Shown one piece after another: positions 44,413 to 53,386 of a DNA stretch of 64,000 nucleotides. Every line of letters begins with the position of its first letter. Positions within the stretch are counted from its first letter, which is position 1. The notes below the pieces were generated by a model. The model saw only the letters and a list, made by a program, of their open reading frames with translations. It was not told the DNA's origin and made no database searches. A program made the position numbers and the translations under genes. The DNA is from an uncultured Flavobacteriales bacterium (lineage in GTDB: Bacteria; Bacteroidota; Bacteroidia; Flavobacteriales_G; Salibacteraceae), in contig CALSRO010000005.1 of assembly GCA_943788775.1 (NCBI GenBank), positions 558,001 to 622,000 of the forward strand, written 5' to 3'.

Positions 44413-45441
44413 TTATTTGGCTTGGGTCTTTTCTTCTTTAGCCGCCTGTCTAAAAGAATCAAAAACTTTGGATTCAACTTCAACGCTTAGTTCGGGGTTG
44501 TCCTCAAATAATTGTTTTACAGCATCTCTACCTTGGCCGAGCTTGGTGTCACCGTAGCTAAACCAAGATCCACTTTTCTTAAGAATACCTTGTTGTACAC
44601 CTAAATCCACAATCTCTCCAGCTTTTGAAATTCCAGTACCATACATGATATCAAATTCAGCTCTACGGAACGGTGGCGCAACTTTATTCTTAACGATTTT
44701 GACCTTCACATTGTTTCCAATCACTTCATCTCCATTCTTGATTTGGGAAGAGCGTCTTATGTCTATTCGAATAGAGGCATAAAACTTCAAAGCATTACCA
44801 CCGGTGGTAGTTTCTGGATTGCCAAACATGACACCAATTTTTTCTCGAAGTTGATTGATAAATATGCACGTGCAATGGGTCTTAGCAATGGATGCGGTGA
44901 GTTTTCTCATAGCTTGAGACATTAATCGAGCCTGAAGCCCCATTTTACTATCGCCCATTTCACCTTCGATTTCTGCTTTGGGGGTTAGAGCCGCTACAGA
45001 ATCTACTACGATCAAATCAACTGCCCCAGAGCGAATTAGATTATCAGCAATTTCAAGTGCTTGTTCACCATTGTCAGGTTGAGAGATCAAGAGGTTTTCG
45101 GTGTCCACCCCTAAATTTTCAGCATAGAAACGGTCGAAGGCATGCTCTGCATCAATGATGGCAGCAATGCCTCCTTGCTTTTGTAGCTCGGCAATTGCAT
45201 GAATGGCCAATGTTGTTTTACCCGATGATTCTGGGCCATAGATTTCGATGATTCGACCTCGAGGATAACCACCCACACCTAAGGCTAAATCAACTGATAA
45301 AGAACCTGAGGGGATTACCTCAACCTCTTCAACCTTGTTGTCACCCATACGCATGATACTACCCTTGCCGTATGTTTTTTCCAAACGCTCTAGCGTTAGG
45401 TTTAATGCTTTTAATTTTTCTTTTGAAATTTCTGCTGCCAT
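44413..45441 (-). CDS. recA: Recombinase RecA
   Basis: 342 residues, full-length RecA: ssDNA-dependent ATPase for homologous recombination and SOS co-protease activity. Walker A is [11 protein letters not shown], Walker [11 protein letters not shown], the L1/L2 loops include [19 protein letters not shown], and the C-terminal [15 protein letters not shown] block is typical. It lies 18 bases after bcp and ends at a hairpin terminator. No LexA-box-like palindrome was seen upstream of bcp. Confidence 0.98.
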   Translation of the reverse strand: MAAEISKEKLKALNLTLERLEKTYGKGSIMRMGDNKVEEVEVIPSGSLSVDLALGVGGYPRGRIIEIYGPESSGKTTLAIHAIAELQKQGGIAAIIDAEHAFDRFYAENLGVDTENLLISQPDNGEQALEIADNLIRSGAVDLIVVDSVAALTPKAEIEGEMGDSKMGLQARLMSQAMRKLTASIAKTHCTCIFINQLREKIGVMFGNPETTTGGNALKFYASIRIDIRRSSQIKNGDEVIGNNVKVKIVKNKVAPPFRRAEFDIMYGTGISKAGEIVDLGVQQGILKKSGSWFSYGDTKLGQGRDAVKQLFEDNPELSVEVESKVFDSFRQAAKEEKTQAK

Positions 45442-45459
45442 AATGTGATGATTTGATTT

Positions 45460-45921
45460 TTAGCCTAAGGCTTCAAGTATTTGTGCGGTGTGATCTTTGG
45501 TTTTTACTTTATCGATTCTTTTCAAGACTTTGCCCGATTCGTCAATGATGAATGTTGTACGGTGTATCCCATCATAAACTTTACCCATAAATTTCTTTTC
45601 ACCCCAAACACCGAAAGATTCAATAATAGCTCGGTCCGTGTCCGCTATTAGCGGGAAAGGTAAGTCATACTTTGCAATAAATTTTTGATGCTTTTCTTCG
45701 GTGTCGGCACTTACTCCAAGCACTTTAACACCACTTTTAATCAAATCAGCATGGTGGTCACGAAGATTACAAGCTTGGGCCGTGCAACCTGGTGTATCGT
45801 CCTTGGGATAAAAGTAGACTACCAACTTTTGACCACTAAAATCGCTAAGTGAAACCTTGTTGCCATTTTGATCTTTTCCTGAAAAGTTTGGGGCTACCTG
45901 CCCCTCTTCAATTTTGTACAT
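45460..45921 (-). CDS. bcp: Thioredoxin-dependent thiol peroxidase (BCP/PrxQ)
   Basis: A 153-residue peroxiredoxin of the PrxQ/BCP class reducing hydroperoxides. The peroxidatic cysteine is C46 in DDTPGCTAQAC and the resolving cysteine is C51, five residues on, as in atypical 2-Cys PrxQ. YFYPKDDTPGC and the RTTFIIDESGKV strand are diagnostic. It is upstream of recA on the same strand with 18 bases between, so it probably shares its transcript. Confidence 0.95.
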   Translation of the reverse strand: MYKIEEGQVAPNFSGKDQNGNKVSLSDFSGQKLVVYFYPKDDTPGCTAQACNLRDHHADLIKSGVKVLGVSADTEEKHQKFIAKYDLPFPLIADTDRAIIESFGVWGEKKFMGKVYDGIHRTTFIIDESGKVLKRIDKVKTKDHTAQILEALG

Positions 45922-46030
45922 ATTGCAAATTAAATTTGTTTAATTAATAAACAAAATTTGAGCTGTTTGTTTTTGACAATGCAAAGAAAACACCACAACA
46001 ACGTAATGTATTTACATTGCAAGAGAAAAG

Positions 46031-46303
46031 ATGATATCGATAGAAATAATTGTCAGGGGTAAAGTTCAGGGTGTTTGGTTTCGTAAATACACCCAAGAAT
46101 ATGCCATGGAACATGGACTTACCGGCTGGGTTAAAAATGAACAGAATGGCACCGTTCGAATAGTGGCGGTGGGAAATTCAACTTCTATCGATGCTTTTGT
46201 TAAGTGGTGTTGGAAAGGCTCGCCTAAATCGCACGTAGAAAGTGTCGATTTCTCTGAAATCGAGGACAGTGATCTGCACGACTCGTTTGAAATTATTCTG
46301 TGA
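46031..46303 (+). CDS. Acylphosphatase
   Basis: A 90-residue acylphosphatase hydrolysing carboxyl-phosphate bonds. Catalytic R18 is in GKVQGVWFRKYT and N36 in GWVKNEQNGTV. It overlaps nth as ATGA. A near-perfect palindrome lies upstream at 46005-46018; its role is unknown. Confidence 0.94.
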   Translation: MISIEIIVRGKVQGVWFRKYTQEYAMEHGLTGWVKNEQNGTVRIVAVGNSTSIDAFVKWCWKGSPKSHVESVDFSEIEDSDLHDSFEIIL

Positions 46304-46941
46304 TGAAACGAATTGAGAAGGCAAAATATGTGATGGATAAGCTGGAAGAACTGTATCCAGAAGTTCCAATTCCTTTGGATCATCAAGATGCTTATACATT
46401 GACGATAGCTGTGCTCCTAAGTGCGCAATGCACTGATGTGAGGGTAAATCAAATCACACCATTATTATTTTATAAAGCAGATAATCCAGCGGACATGGTC
46501 AAGCTGTCAATTGAGGAAATAAAGGAAATAATCAGACCTTGTGGTTTATCACCAGCGAAGTCAAAAGCGATCTGGAATCTGTCGCGAATTTTACTTGAAG
46601 AACATAATGGAGCAGTTCCAAACAACTTTAAAGATTTGGAGGCACTGCCGGGGGTAGGGCATAAGACTGCTTCTGTTGTGATGAGTCAGGCTTTTGGTTA
46701 TCCTGCGTTTCCAGTTGATACCCATATACATCGACTAATGTATAGATGGGGATTGACCACGGGTAAAAACGTGGAACAAACGGAGAAAGATGCAAAGAAG
46801 CTTTTTCCAAAAGACAAATGGAACAAACTCCATTTACAGATTATATTCTACGGGAGGGAATACAGCCCAGCGCGAGGCTTCAGACTTGAAAATAGCCCAA
46901 TTGACCAATACATTGGTGTAAAGTCTCGTTTACCTAAGTAG
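46303..46941 (+). CDS. nth: Endonuclease III (Nth) lacking the iron-sulfur cysteines
   Basis: A 212-residue HhH-GPD DNA glycosylase/AP lyase removing oxidised pyrimidines. The helix-hairpin-helix motif LPGVGHKTA carries catalytic K121, and D139 is in FPVDTHIHR. The C-terminal loop that binds a [4Fe-4S] cluster in E. coli (C-x6-C-x2-C-x5-C) contains no cysteine here: the sequence reads FYGREYSPARGFRLENSPID. The ATG at 46303 overlaps the acylphosphatase stop; a GTG one codon earlier is an alternative. Confidence 0.94.
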   Translation: MKRIEKAKYVMDKLEELYPEVPIPLDHQDAYTLTIAVLLSAQCTDVRVNQITPLLFYKADNPADMVKLSIEEIKEIIRPCGLSPAKSKAIWNLSRILLEEHNGAVPNNFKDLEALPGVGHKTASVVMSQAFGYPAFPVDTHIHRLMYRWGLTTGKNVEQTEKDAKKLFPKDKWNKLHLQIIFYGREYSPARGFRLENSPIDQYIGVKSRLPK

Positions 46942-46951
46942 CCTTTGCAGA

Positions 46952-47149
46952 TTAGTTATTTATCTGCTCAAATTGACCTAAAGTTGATGACTTCGTGACA
47001 TTGAGAGCCTTGGAGAATCCGAGAATTTTCTGAATAGTCCATTCGGATGGACCGACCTTATCATTCACCATTTCAATCTCCTCTTGGAGTTTATGTTCTT
47101 CTGAATTTAAAAAGTCGGTAAGTAAGTCTTGAGAGTAAGCGTTCTTCAT
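46952..47149 (-). CDS. Small conserved-type protein downstream of the ECF sigma factor
   Basis: A 65-residue acidic protein without signal peptide or membrane segment. The C-terminal part (WTIQKILGFSKALNVTKSST ... GQFEQINN) resembles tails of small hypothetical proteins that follow ECF sigma genes in Flavobacteriia (ILxFSKAL pattern). It lies 76 bases after the sigma gene on the same strand. An anti-sigma or modulator role is possible but unproven. Confidence 0.6.
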   Translation of the reverse strand: MKNAYSQDLLTDFLNSEEHKLQEEIEMVNDKVGPSEWTIQKILGFSKALNVTKSSTLGQFEQINN

Positions 47150-47225
47150 ATAAATGCTGAATAATTTGGTTAATCATGCAGCAAGAACGCGTTACTTCCA
47201 AGCTTATTGTGTGTGACTTGAAATT

Positions 47226-47819
47226 TTATTGAGTGAGCACAATATTGTGATCTTCAATAAGCTTTCTAAGATTAATCAGAGCATATCTCATTCGACCTAA
47301 CGCAGTATTAATACTAACTCCAGTGTCTTCGGAGATTTCCTTAAAGCTCAAACCACTGAAGTGACGAAGCTTTAACACTTCCTTCTGCTCTTCCGGGAGG
47401 AACTCGATCACCTTTAAGAGATCAGCATGAATTTGATCTTCGATAATTACCTGATCGATATTCTTGTCTTCATCCTTAATTACGTTAAAGATGTCAAACT
47501 CAGGCCCACCATCCACAGTTGGAAATCGCTTGTTCTTTCTGAAAGTATCAATCACTAAGTTGTGAGAGATCCTCAGAATCCAAGGCAAGAATTTGCCTTC
47601 CTCGTTGTATTGCCCCCTTTTCATGGTCAATACAGCCTTGATGAACACATCTTGAAATATGTCTTCCGCAAGCTGATGGTCTTTCACCATCATTTTAATG
47701 TATCCGTAAACCCGGTCTCTGTGCCTTCTGAGTAGAGTTTCAAAAGCACTTTCCTCGCCAGATAAGTATCTCCTTACCAATTGGCGATCATCTTCCATTT
47801 CATTCATCATAATATCCAC
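47226..47819 (-). CDS. RNA polymerase ECF-type sigma-70 factor
   Basis: A 197-residue extracytoplasmic-function sigma factor. Region 2 spans about 20-90, with HRDRVYGYIKMMVKDHQLAE, DIFQDVFIKA and the promoter-melting segment FLPWILRISHNLVIDTFRKN. Region 4 spans about 135-190, with LPEEQKEVLKLRHFSGLSFK and EISEDTGVSINTALGRMRYA. A 25-residue region between them is typical. ATGs at 47810 and 47807 are alternative starts. No membrane anti-sigma factor is adjacent. Confidence 0.94.
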   Translation of the reverse strand: MDIMMNEMEDDRQLVRRYLSGEESAFETLLRRHRDRVYGYIKMMVKDHQLAEDIFQDVFIKAVLTMKRGQYNEEGKFLPWILRISHNLVIDTFRKNKRFPTVDGGPEFDIFNVIKDEDKNIDQVIIEDQIHADLLKVIEFLPEEQKEVLKLRHFSGLSFKEISEDTGVSINTALGRMRYALINLRKLIEDHNIVLTQ

Positions 47820-48002
47820 CTTTAAAAAATTACAGGTACAAGTGTTTCAAGGTAGAGATCGCGGTCTATAGGCTAAATGGAATTAAATATTTCATAAAAA
47901 CAAGAATTGATACAAAGACGTAAATGAGAAACGTATGGTTGGAGTAGATATTGTATCAGAGGCTAGATAATTATTATAGAAACGAATGTAGCAACACAAA
48001 TT

Positions 48003-48010
48003 TACATTTG
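48003..48010 (+). promoter_or_regulatory. Bacteroidota -7 promoter box TACATTTG for uvrA
   Basis: A perfect TAnnTTTG, 34 bases before the uvrA ATG, in the 225-base gap between the divergent sigma factor and uvrA. Nothing else recognisable is in that gap. Confidence 0.55.
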
Positions 48011-48044
48011 CCAACCCAATCTGAATTTTTAACAATCAGCGCAC

Positions 48045-50852
48045 ATGAGCAACATCGACAATCTGGATCCTAAGCAATACATAATTATAAAAGGCGCTAA
48101 AATGCACAACCTTAAGAATGTAGATGTTGCCATAAAGCGGAACAGCTTCACTGTCGTATCAGGTTTATCTGGTTCTGGAAAGTCGTCCTTGGCTTTTGAT
48201 ACGCTATACGCAGAAGGCCAAAGGAGATATATCGAGAGCCTTTCGGCATACGCAAGGCAGTTTTTGGGTAAAATCGAAAAACCAAAAGTTGATTATATAA
48301 AAGGTATTTCTCCTGCGATAGCGATTGAACAAAAGGTGAATACCAGAAATCCAAGATCAACTGTGGGAACCACCACTGAGATTTATGATTATGTGAAGCT
48401 ATTATTTGCTCGAGTAGGTAAGACATACTCCCCTGTCTCTGGCAAGTTGGTTAAAAAGCATTCGGTCACCGATGTGGTGAATTGGATCTTAGGCAGGGAG
48501 AATGAATCGAGATATCTGATTACGACACGCATCGGGTTTGATGGTGAAGCTGACTTATTAAAGCGCTTGGAGCTTTACGAACAGAGTGGGTTTGTGAGAG
48601 TTCTTGCAGACGGTCAAGTAGAAAAGATTGATTCAGTTAATGTAAAAAATGCGAAGGATGTACACCTAGTAGTGGATAGAGTTGTTGTCGATAAGTCTGA
48701 TGAAGGATTGGTGAATCGCTTGGCTGACTCCGTTGATTTGGCTCTATTCGAAGGCCATGGTGTTTTGTCCGTGCGTGAATTTGATAAGCCAGCAAATGAG
48801 CAAGTTTTTTCCAATCTATTTGAATTGGACGGAATGCAATTTGAGGAACCTGATGTTCACTTTTTGAGTTTCAACAATCCGAGAGGAGCTTGTAAAAAAT
48901 GTGAAGGATTCGGCAGTGTAATTGGAATTGATCCTGACCTTGTAATACCCGATCAATCCTTGAGTCTTTTTCAAGATGCAGTAGTTTGCTGGAAAGGAGA
49001 GAAAATGAGTGAATGGAAAGACTCGTTTATAAAGGCGACTTCGAAGTTGAATTTCCCAATACATAGATCATATTTCGAACTTACCAAAAAAGAAAAGGAT
49101 CTGCTTTGGAATGGAAAGGGTGCAATCAAGGGATTAAATGACTTTTTCGTTTTTCTTGAAGAACAAGCTTATAAAATTCAATATCGAGTAATGTTGAGTC
49201 GGTATCGCGGCAAAACATTATGTCCTGATTGCAGCGGCACGAGACTTCGGAAAGACGCAAACTATGTAAAGGTAGATGGACATTCTATTTCTGAGTTAAT
49301 GTTATTACCAATAGACCAATTAAAGGATCGGTTTGCGGGTTTAAAGTTGAGCGAGCATGACCAACAAGTCGCAAAACGGTTGTTGATTGAGATAAACAAT
49401 CGGCTCGGATTTCTTTGTGATGTAGGACTTGGATACTTGACTTTGAATCGATTGTCAAACACCTTGAGCGGTGGAGAGTCTCAGCGCATTCAATTGGCAA
49501 CGTCATTAGGAAGTGCATTGGTTGGATCCATGTATATATTAGATGAACCGAGTATTGGGCTTCATCCGCGTGATACGGAGAGATTGATCAAAGTATTAAA
49601 GTCCCTACAAAAGGCAGGCAATACCTTAGTTGTAGTTGAGCACGATGAGGATATTATGCGAGCTTCAGATGAATTAATTGATTTAGGCCCAGAGGCCGGT
49701 GTGAATGGCGGTAACCTTGTGTTTCAAGGAGGTCAGGATGCGATAAAAGCTAATACTGAAAGTATAACAGCCCGGTATTTAAATAGATTGGAAAAGATTC
49801 CTGTTCCTGAACAAAGGAGACCTTGGAAATATTTTATAGAGATCACAGGAGCCAGGGAGAATAACCTCAAGAACGTGGATGTCAAGGTTCCTTTAGGGAT
49901 TTTGAGCGTGGTGACAGGTGTCAGTGGTTCTGGTAAATCATCTTTGATTAAGAAAGTTTTGTTTCCAGCATTGACCAAGAGAATTGGTGGGCATAGCTCG
50001 ATTCAAAGTGGACATTTTCAGTCGTTGGATGGGCATTTGAATCGAATAGATTCGGTCGAATTTATTGATCAAAATCCTATAGGTCGATCTTCAAGAAGTA
50101 ATCCAGTGACTTTTACAAAGGCTTTTGATGATATACGCACCCTCTTCGCGACTAGGCCTCTAGCCCGACAGAGAGGCATGAAACCGGCACACTTTTCATT
50201 CAATGTGGATGGTGGACGTTGCGATGTTTGTCAAGGTGAAGGTGAGACAACGGTTGAGATGCAGTTCATGCCGGACATTCATTTAACTTGCGATGCTTGT
50301 CACGGGAAGCGTTTTAAAGAAGAAGTTTTGGAAGTTCGCTATCATGATAAGAGCATTACTGATGTTTTAGAAATGTCCGTTGATCAAGCTGTAGCTTTTT
50401 TTGAATTACACGCCAGGACTGCTCCCGAAAAAAAGATCATTGCGAAGCTTACTCCGCTGCAGGAAGTTGGACTTGGTTATGTGGCTCTAGGGCAAAGTTC
50501 AAATACATTAAGTGGGGGTGAGGCTCAACGAATTAAGCTAGCATCATTTATTGGTAAAGGACAGACCGGAGCCAATGGTGGAACCTTTTTTCTATTTGAT
50601 GAACCAACTACTGGCTTGCACACCCACGATATTCGAAAATTGATCAAGAGCTTCAATAAACTTATTGATTTGGGCCACACGATTTTAGTCATTGAGCATA
50701 ACCTAGAAGTGGTAGCCCAGGCCGATTGGATCATTGATATCGGTCCGGAAGGTGGCGAAATGGGTGGAAACATTGTCTTTGAAGGAACGCGTGAAGAGAT
50801 TGTGAAATCTAAGAAAAGCTATACAGGGAAATATTTGAAGGCGAACCTCTAA
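48045..50852 (+). CDS. uvrA: Excinuclease ABC subunit A
   Basis: A 935-residue DNA damage-recognition ATPase of nucleotide excision repair. The two ABC modules have Walker A GLSGSGKSSLAF (first) and GVSGSGKSSLI (second) and signatures LSGGESQRI and LSGGEAQRIKLA. Zinc-finger cysteine pairs are CKKCEGFGS, CPDCSGTR, CDVCQGEGE and CDACHGKR. The stop codon interlocks with that of the convergent ABC exporter gene (CTAA at 50849-50852). Confidence 0.98.
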   Translation: MSNIDNLDPKQYIIIKGAKMHNLKNVDVAIKRNSFTVVSGLSGSGKSSLAFDTLYAEGQRRYIESLSAYARQFLGKIEKPKVDYIKGISPAIAIEQKVNTRNPRSTVGTTTEIYDYVKLLFARVGKTYSPVSGKLVKKHSVTDVVNWILGRENESRYLITTRIGFDGEADLLKRLELYEQSGFVRVLADGQVEKIDSVNVKNAKDVHLVVDRVVVDKSDEGLVNRLADSVDLALFEGHGVLSVREFDKPANEQVFSNLFELDGMQFEEPDVHFLSFNNPRGACKKCEGFGSVIGIDPDLVIPDQSLSLFQDAVVCWKGEKMSEWKDSFIKATSKLNFPIHRSYFELTKKEKDLLWNGKGAIKGLNDFFVFLEEQAYKIQYRVMLSRYRGKTLCPDCSGTRLRKDANYVKVDGHSISELMLLPIDQLKDRFAGLKLSEHDQQVAKRLLIEINNRLGFLCDVGLGYLTLNRLSNTLSGGESQRIQLATSLGSALVGSMYILDEPSIGLHPRDTERLIKVLKSLQKAGNTLVVVEHDEDIMRASDELIDLGPEAGVNGGNLVFQGGQDAIKANTESITARYLNRLEKIPVPEQRRPWKYFIEITGARENNLKNVDVKVPLGILSVVTGVSGSGKSSLIKKVLFPALTKRIGGHSSIQSGHFQSLDGHLNRIDSVEFIDQNPIGRSSRSNPVTFTKAFDDIRTLFATRPLARQRGMKPAHFSFNVDGGRCDVCQGEGETTVEMQFMPDIHLTCDACHGKRFKEEVLEVRYHDKSITDVLEMSVDQAVAFFELHARTAPEKKIIAKLTPLQEVGLGYVALGQSSNTLSGGEAQRIKLASFIGKGQTGANGGTFFLFDEPTTGLHTHDIRKLIKSFNKLIDLGHTILVIEHNLEVVAQADWIIDIGPEGGEMGGNIVFEGTREEIVKSKKSYTGKYLKANL

Positions 50853-52609
50853 ACGAATTGCAGCTCGTAAAGTTTGCGATACGCACCATCTTTCTTTAAT
50901 AATTCTTGATGGCTTCCTGCTTCTAGAATTTGTCCCTTATCCATGACGATAATCACATCGGCATGTTGCACAGTAGCTAATCTGTGAGCTATGATAATGG
51001 ATGTTCTTCCCTCCGTAATTTGATCGATAGCTCCCTGTATGAGAAGTTCCGTTTCCGTGTCCACAGATGATGTGGCCTCGTCCAAAACCAAAATGGATGG
51101 ATTATAGATGTAAGCTCTTATGAAACTTAACAATTGACGCTGACCGACACTTAACATTCCTCCACGCTCCTTGACATCAAAGTCATAGCCACCAGGCAAC
51201 CGTTCAATGAACTTGTGTGCTCCCACCTTTTTAGAAGCTTCGATCACGAGGTTCCGATCGATGTTTGGGTTATTTAATGTGATGTTATTATAAATGCTAT
51301 CAGAAAATAGGAATACGTCCTGCAGAACTATACCCACTCGTCTCGTTAAATAAGCAGCGTCAAAATCTCTGATATCTGTACCATCTATTTCAATTGCTCC
51401 TTTATTGTATTCATAGAACCGGCTTAAAAGGTTAATGATACTTGTTTTGCCCGCACCTGTTGCTCCCACAATAGCAATGCGCTGTCCTTTGTTCACATCA
51501 AATGAAACGTCCTTTAAAACCCAGTCTTCGTCATTATATGCGAACCAAACGTTTTTGAATGAGATTGTGCCATCAATGCTCGGTTTTAAGTTTTTGCCCG
51601 ATCCAGTTATTTGAGCTTCAGTATCCATCACCTTAAAAACTCGCTCACTCGCAACCATGCCCATTTGCAGGGTGTTGAACCGATCAGCTAATTGTCGGAT
51701 GGGCCTGAAGATCATGTATATGTAAAGAATGAATGCGACTAAGTCACCATACTGCACAACTCCATCTAATACTTCTCGACTGCCCCACCAGATAAGCAAG
51801 GCTATAGAAGCTGCACTTAAGATTTCGACTACAGGAAAGAATATGGAGTTGGCTAGAACCGTTCGTAAATGCGCATCTCTGTGGCGAGCATTAATAGCCT
51901 TGAACTTGTCCATTTCTTGTTTTTCACGATTAAAGATTTGGACAATGAACATTCCCGTTATATGTTCTTGCACAAAAGCGTTCAGCTTAGATACTTCTGT
52001 TCGAACATCTTGAAAAGCAACTTTAATGTAGTTTTTGAAAATGTTCGTAGCCCAGAGTAAAACAGGAATAGGAATAATGCATATCAAAGTCAGTCGCCAG
52101 TCTAAAATGAACATGACGATTAATACTACCGAAAGCTTTAAAATTTCACCAATGATGATGAGTACTCCATCAGAAAAAATATCAGCAATTGTCTCGATAT
52201 CCGATACGGCGCGAGTAACCAGGGTGCCAATTGGCGTCTGGTCAAAGTATTTCAATCGGAAATGTGTGATTTTTCGATACACATCCACACGCAAATCGCG
52301 AATCACAGATTGTCCTAACCAATTTGCTAGATAAGTCTGAAGAAACTGAACAATTCCTTCTAAAATCAAAATCCCCACAATGAGCAGAATCATTGTTTTC
52401 AGCAATCCTGGTTTTGGGATGATGATGGTCTCATCCAAGGTATATTGGATTAAATATGGTCTGAGAGGCGCAAGAAGCGCTGAGAAGATCACCATGAACG
52501 TGGTGAAAGTGAACATAGCTCGATACGGCTTCACATAGCGTAAAACGCGTATCAATAACCCTAGGTCAAAGGCATTGCCACTTACTGATTTTAGTTTTTT
52601 ATCGCTCAC
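50849..52609 (-). CDS. ABC exporter, fused permease and ATPase (MsbA/MdlB-like)
   Basis: A 586-residue half-transporter that dimerises. Six transmembrane helices lie at about 30-310, with QTPIGTLVTRAVSDIETIAD, the intracellular loop typical of the family. The nucleotide-binding domain has Walker A VGATGAGKTSIINLL, the signature LSVGQRQLLSF and Walker B PSILVLDEATSSVD. The substrate (lipid, LPS or drug) is not known. The start overlaps the truA stop by 4 bases. Confidence 0.93.
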   Translation of the reverse strand: MSDKKLKSVSGNAFDLGLLIRVLRYVKPYRAMFTFTTFMVIFSALLAPLRPYLIQYTLDETIIIPKPGLLKTMILLIVGILILEGIVQFLQTYLANWLGQSVIRDLRVDVYRKITHFRLKYFDQTPIGTLVTRAVSDIETIADIFSDGVLIIIGEILKLSVVLIVMFILDWRLTLICIIPIPVLLWATNIFKNYIKVAFQDVRTEVSKLNAFVQEHITGMFIVQIFNREKQEMDKFKAINARHRDAHLRTVLANSIFFPVVEILSAASIALLIWWGSREVLDGVVQYGDLVAFILYIYMIFRPIRQLADRFNTLQMGMVASERVFKVMDTEAQITGSGKNLKPSIDGTISFKNVWFAYNDEDWVLKDVSFDVNKGQRIAIVGATGAGKTSIINLLSRFYEYNKGAIEIDGTDIRDFDAAYLTRRVGIVLQDVFLFSDSIYNNITLNNPNIDRNLVIEASKKVGAHKFIERLPGGYDFDVKERGGMLSVGQRQLLSFIRAYIYNPSILVLDEATSSVDTETELLIQGAIDQITEGRTSIIIAHRLATVQHADVIIVMDKGQILEAGSHQELLKKDGAYRKLYELQFV

Positions 52610-53361
52610 CGTACCTCTGATTCAGCGGGATAAGAAATGTCGATCAAATACAAACCGTGGGCAGGCACACTATATCCGGCCTGACCCCTATCTTTAGCTT
52701 CAATAATTTTTTCAAACTGGTCGAGCGTAATCTTGCCTCTTCCGAGTTCAATCAACGTACCAACCACGGCTCGAACCATATTTCTAAGAAATCGATTCGC
52801 CTTTATTTCAAACCTCAAGCCACCTGTCTCCACTTCCCAAAAAGCGTGATGTAAATCGCAAATATTTGTTTCAGCATCTGAATGCAACTTTGAGAAACTT
52901 GTAAAGTCCTTGTGATTTTTTAGTCTTGATGCGGCTTGGTTCATTAGATCTAAATCAAGAACTTCACGATATTCATAAGAGCGATGTTGACAAAAGGGGT
53001 TTTTAGCACTTGATATTAAATACTCATAAGTGCGCGATGTAGCTGTGAATCGACTATGAACATCTGGTTTGACCTTAAATATTTTTGAAATCGCAATTTC
53101 TTTAGGTAGGATGCAATTTGCTCTGAACATTAAGTCTCCTGTGGTGGATATGTCCAATTCTGTGTCAAAATGCGCGAAAAACTTACGTGCGTGCACTCCG
53201 GTATCCGTTCTACCGCAACCAATCGTATATATTTCTGTTCTTAATATGGTAGAAAGCGCCTCATTCAGGCATTGCTGAATAGATTTGGCGTTCTTTTGAA
53301 TTTGCCAACCATGGAAGGGGGTTCCGTCATAAGAAAGTTTGACAAAATATCGATGCGCCAT
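52606..53361 (-). CDS. truA: tRNA pseudouridine synthase A
   Basis: A 251-residue enzyme making pseudouridine at tRNA positions 38-40. The catalytic Asp is in GCGRTDTGVHARKF. KLSYDGTPFHGWQIQ at the start and FLRNMVRAVVGTLIELGRGK are family blocks. A perfect -7 box ends 7 bases before its ATG, and it shares its promoter region with divergent menA. Confidence 0.96.
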   Translation of the reverse strand: MAHRYFVKLSYDGTPFHGWQIQKNAKSIQQCLNEALSTILRTEIYTIGCGRTDTGVHARKFFAHFDTELDISTTGDLMFRANCILPKEIAISKIFKVKPDVHSRFTATSRTYEYLISSAKNPFCQHRSYEYREVLDLDLMNQAASRLKNHKDFTSFSKLHSDAETNICDLHHAFWEVETGGLRFEIKANRFLRNMVRAVVGTLIELGRGKITLDQFEKIIEAKDRGQAGYSVPAHGLYLIDISYPAESEVR

Positions 53362-53368
53362 CAGGCGG

Positions 53369-53382
53369 CAAATGTAGTTTTA
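53369..53382. promoter_or_regulatory. Interleaved divergent -7 boxes for truA and menA
   Basis: On the minus strand TACATTTG (53369-53376) lies 7 bases before truA. On the plus strand TAGTTTTA (53375-53382, one mismatch) lies 4 bases before menA. They share two base pairs. Confidence 0.5.
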
Positions 53383-53386
53383 GAGA

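Noticed and set aside
46005..46018. Palindrome AATGTA-TT-TACATT upstream of the acylphosphatase gene
   Set aside because: It may be an operator, but A/T-rich palindromes of this length are expected by chance and no second copy was seen.
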